Part shown: in pieces, positions 6,393-8,313 of the stretch | Position numbering within the stretch: the stretch's first letter is position 1 | Layout: every line of letters begins with the position of its first letter | Source of the DNA: JAVBKA01 sp031546715 | GTDB lineage: Bacteria; Bacillota; Clostridia; Oscillospirales; UBA929 | DNA: 8,313 nt | Direction: 5' to 3' | NCBI GenBank assembly: GCA_031546715.1 | Contig: JAVBKA010000233.1 | Span: 1 to 8,313, forward strand | Program-made: the position numbers and the translations under genes | Notes under the pieces: model-generated | Told to the model about the DNA's origin: nothing | Seen by the model: only the letters and a program-made list of their open reading frames with translations | Database searches by the model: none

Positions 6393-8225
6393 ATGTACGA
6401 TAGATTAGAGCCGTTTTTAGCGGATGTTAGAAAGCCTGCCCGCTATGTTGGCGGCGAATGTAATGCCGTTATGAAGGACAAGGATTCAGTAGACTTACGA
6501 GTAACCTTTTGCTTTCCCGATACATATGAAATAGGTATGTCACACCTTGGCTTGCAAATTCTTTACGGGCTAATGAACGAAAAGCCGTGGATATGGTGCG
6601 AGCGCGCCTTTGCACCTTGGACGGATATGGAAGAAGTTTTGCGCAGAGAGAATATCGAACTGTACGCGTTGGAAAGCGGCGACGCGCTCTCCAAATTTGA
6701 CATTTTGGCGTTCACATTGCAATACGAGCTGTGTTACACAAATTTGTTAAACATGCTTGCTCTTTCAAACATACCCTTAAAATCTTCTGACCGCAAGGAC
6801 AGCTACCCACTGATAATTGCAGGAGGCCCATGCGCGTATAATCCTGAGCCGCTTGCAGATTTTATTGACCTTTTTGTCCTTGGAGACGGTGAAGAAGTAA
6901 CCATTGAGCTTATGGAACTTATCCGAAAATGCAAAAAGGACGGCGTTTCAAAGACCGAGCTGCTTCGGAAAGCCGCATTAATCGGTGGCGTGTATGTTCC
7001 GTCACTGTACGAGGTTACTTATAATGAAGATAACACCATAAAAGCTGTTACGTCGATTTATAGCGACGTTCCCAAGGTCGTTACCAAGAGGGTTGTTGAA
7101 GACTTGGACAAGTCGTTTTATCCGACGAAGCCCCCAGTTCCATGTACTGAAATTGTCCACGAACGCACTATGTTGGAGCTTTTCCGCGGGTGTATACGTG
7201 GATGCAGATTTTGTCAGGCAGGCTTTACCACCAGACCTGTACGCTCGAGGAGCAAGGAAACTCTTGCTAAACAAGCGATTGAAACCTGTAACAACACAGG
7301 CTACGAAGAAATATCCTTAACAAGCCTTTCATCAAGTGACTATACGCCTCTTGAAGCTCTTTGCGAGAATTTGCTTGAGTTTGCTGTTCCAAAGCGCATT
7401 GGTCTGAGCTTGCCGTCACTTAGGGCGGACAGCTTTACAAGAGGTTTGATGGAAAAAGTGCAAAGTGTTCGCAAAAGTGGATTGACCTTTGCGCCAGAGG
7501 CGGGAACGGCAAGGCTTCGTGATGTTATTAACAAGAATCTTACAGAGGAAGCATTGTTTTCAGCCTGTGAGTCCGCCTTTGACGGCGGATGGACAGGGGT
7601 TAAGCTTTATTTTATGTTGGGACTGCCAACCGAAACTCTTGAGGACGTTATTGCCATACCCGACCTCGCCCACCGTATATTCTTACTTTGGAGAAGAACC
7701 ACAAACGACAAGGCTCGCGGGGTTCGTGTTTCCGCCAGTGCGTCTTGTTTTGTACCTAAACCGCAAACGCCGTTTCAGTGGGTGAAAATGGATACAATTG
7801 AAATGTTCAACGAGAAAATCTCTGCATTAAAGTCCGCTTCCAGAAAACAGGTAACTCTAAACTGGCACGACCCTAAAACAAGCCACCTTGAGGGGGTTTT
7901 TGCAAGGGGAGACAGACGACTGGGTGCAGTAATTGAGAAAGCATTGAGTAAGGGCGCGAGAATGGACGGCTGGAGCGAAAACTTCTCCCATGAACTTTGG
8001 ATGAATGCGTTTTCAGAATGCGGAATTGACCCGAGTTTTTATGTTTACAGAGAGCGCAGCAAGGAAGAAATTCTACCATGGGAGCATTTATCGGTAGGGA
8101 TTTCAAAGGATTACCTTTGGAGCGAGTATAGGAAGGCGGTTGCGGAAGAATCAACGCCTGACTGCCGTTCTGCTTGCAGCGGCTGCGGAGCGGACTGCTT
8201 TGGAGGTGAGTGCCATGTCGTTTAA
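6393..8225 (+). CDS. TIGR03960-type B12-binding-domain radical SAM protein
   Basis: This 610-residue protein of unproven reaction is recognisable as the TIGR03960 family. The N-terminal part (about 30-200) has a cobalamin-binding-like Rossmann region with PDTYEIGMSHLG (42-53) and IIAGGPCAYNPEPLADFID (141-159), but I see no DxHxxG cobalamin-ligand motif. The radical SAM core follows, with the [4Fe-4S] motif C267-x3-C271-x2-C274 in LFRGCIRGCRFCQAGF, and continues through TFAPEAGT and KLYFMLGLPTET. The C-terminus ends in a cysteine cluster C591, C595, C598, C602, C607. AGAGGA at 6382-6387 supports the ATG. It starts 25 bp after the M50 gene and overlaps its usual partner (TIGR03936/DUF2344) by 11 bp; in some bacteria the two are one fused polypeptide. 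In Clostridia this pair often precedes ribonuclease G and rplU-rpmA, hinting at an RNA- or ribosome-related role, but the substrate is unknown. Confidence 0.93.
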   Translation: MYDRLEPFLADVRKPARYVGGECNAVMKDKDSVDLRVTFCFPDTYEIGMSHLGLQILYGLMNEKPWIWCERAFAPWTDMEEVLRRENIELYALESGDALSKFDILAFTLQYELCYTNLLNMLALSNIPLKSSDRKDSYPLIIAGGPCAYNPEPLADFIDLFVLGDGEEVTIELMELIRKCKKDGVSKTELLRKAALIGGVYVPSLYEVTYNEDNTIKAVTSIYSDVPKVVTKRVVEDLDKSFYPTKPPVPCTEIVHERTMLELFRGCIRGCRFCQAGFTTRPVRSRSKETLAKQAIETCNNTGYEEISLTSLSSSDYTPLEALCENLLEFAVPKRIGLSLPSLRADSFTRGLMEKVQSVRKSGLTFAPEAGTARLRDVINKNLTEEALFSACESAFDGGWTGVKLYFMLGLPTETLEDVIAIPDLAHRIFLLWRRTTNDKARGVRVSASASCFVPKPQTPFQWVKMDTIEMFNEKISALKSASRKQVTLNWHDPKTSHLEGVFARGDRRLGAVIEKALSKGARMDGWSENFSHELWMNAFSECGIDPSFYVYRERSKEEILPWEHLSVGISKDYLWSEYRKAVAEESTPDCRSACSGCGADCFGGECHVV

Positions 8226-8313
8226 CGTTAGGCTTGCGTTCCATAAAACAGGAAGAGCACGATATATTTCACATTTGGACTTAATGGCGGCTTTTCAGCG
8301 GGCTTTTTACAAA
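8215..8313 (+). CDS. TIGR03936/DUF2344 radical-SAM-linked protein (5' part only)
   Basis: Only the first 33 codons lie in the window and the frame is open at the edge. The start MSFNVRLAFHKTGRARYISH followed by LDLMAAFQRA is characteristic of the DUF2344 family that accompanies TIGR03960 proteins. The ATG has GGAGGTGA at 8202-8209, 5 nt upstream, inside the end of the radical SAM gene, and the genes overlap by 11 bp. The function is unknown. Its constant pairing suggests it acts with the radical SAM protein, perhaps in substrate binding. Confidence 0.88.
   Translation, partial: MSFNVRLAFHKTGRARYISHLDLMAAFQRAFYK

Noticed and set aside
7873..8244. A 123-codon minus-strand frame over the end of the radical SAM gene
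   Set aside because: It is opposite a well-conserved coding region and spans the overlap with the next gene; its composition looks like antisense translation.

Overview
The window looks like chromosomal DNA from a Gram-positive anaerobe of the class Clostridia, probably an endospore former. By eye the base composition is moderate (mid-40s % GC, not computed). The pointers are strong AGGAGG-type ribosome binding sites, an S-layer-homology (SLH) surface protein, a clostridial-style RarA, and a membrane M23 / M50 protease pair that resembles SpoIVFA-SpoIVFB. There is no rRNA, tRNA, CRISPR array, insertion sequence or prophage signal. Almost every base is coding, and no gene-free gap exceeds about 160 bp.

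Left part (1-3315). nth (endonuclease III, minus strand) is divergent from glyA (serine hydroxymethyltransferase). The gap of about 58 bp between them holds -10-like hexamers for both directions that overlap by 2 bp. glyA is followed by rarA (AAA+ replication/recombination factor), whose start overlaps the end of glyA by 8 bp, so the two are probably co-transcribed and translationally coupled. A long perfect hairpin follows rarA and lies between it and the convergent SLH gene, so it may terminate both.

Middle (3316-4814). A secreted 445-residue protein on the minus strand has a signal peptide, two cadherin-like/Ig-like modules and two to three diverged SLH repeats. It is divergent from the next operon across a 161-bp intergenic region with an imperfect inverted repeat around an AT-rich -10-like element.

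Right part (4815-8313). A tight plus-strand operon runs to the end of the window: a single-pass membrane M23 metallopeptidase, a polytopic M50 site-2 protease (ATGA overlap), a radical SAM protein of the TIGR03960 type, and the first 33 codons of its usual partner, a TIGR03936/DUF2344 protein (11-bp overlap). In Bacillus subtilis spoIVFA-spoIVFB sits directly before rplU-ysxB-rpmA. In many Clostridia the radical SAM pair and ribonuclease G lie in the same neighbourhood. The order here therefore supports reading the M23/M50 pair as a clostridial SpoIVFA/SpoIVFB-like module for processing a membrane-tethered regulator (pro-sigma-K in Bacillus). Unlike B. subtilis SpoIVFA, the M23 protein keeps every catalytic and zinc-binding residue. 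This is the most interesting point in an otherwise ordinary core-genome segment; no wholly new system is evident.
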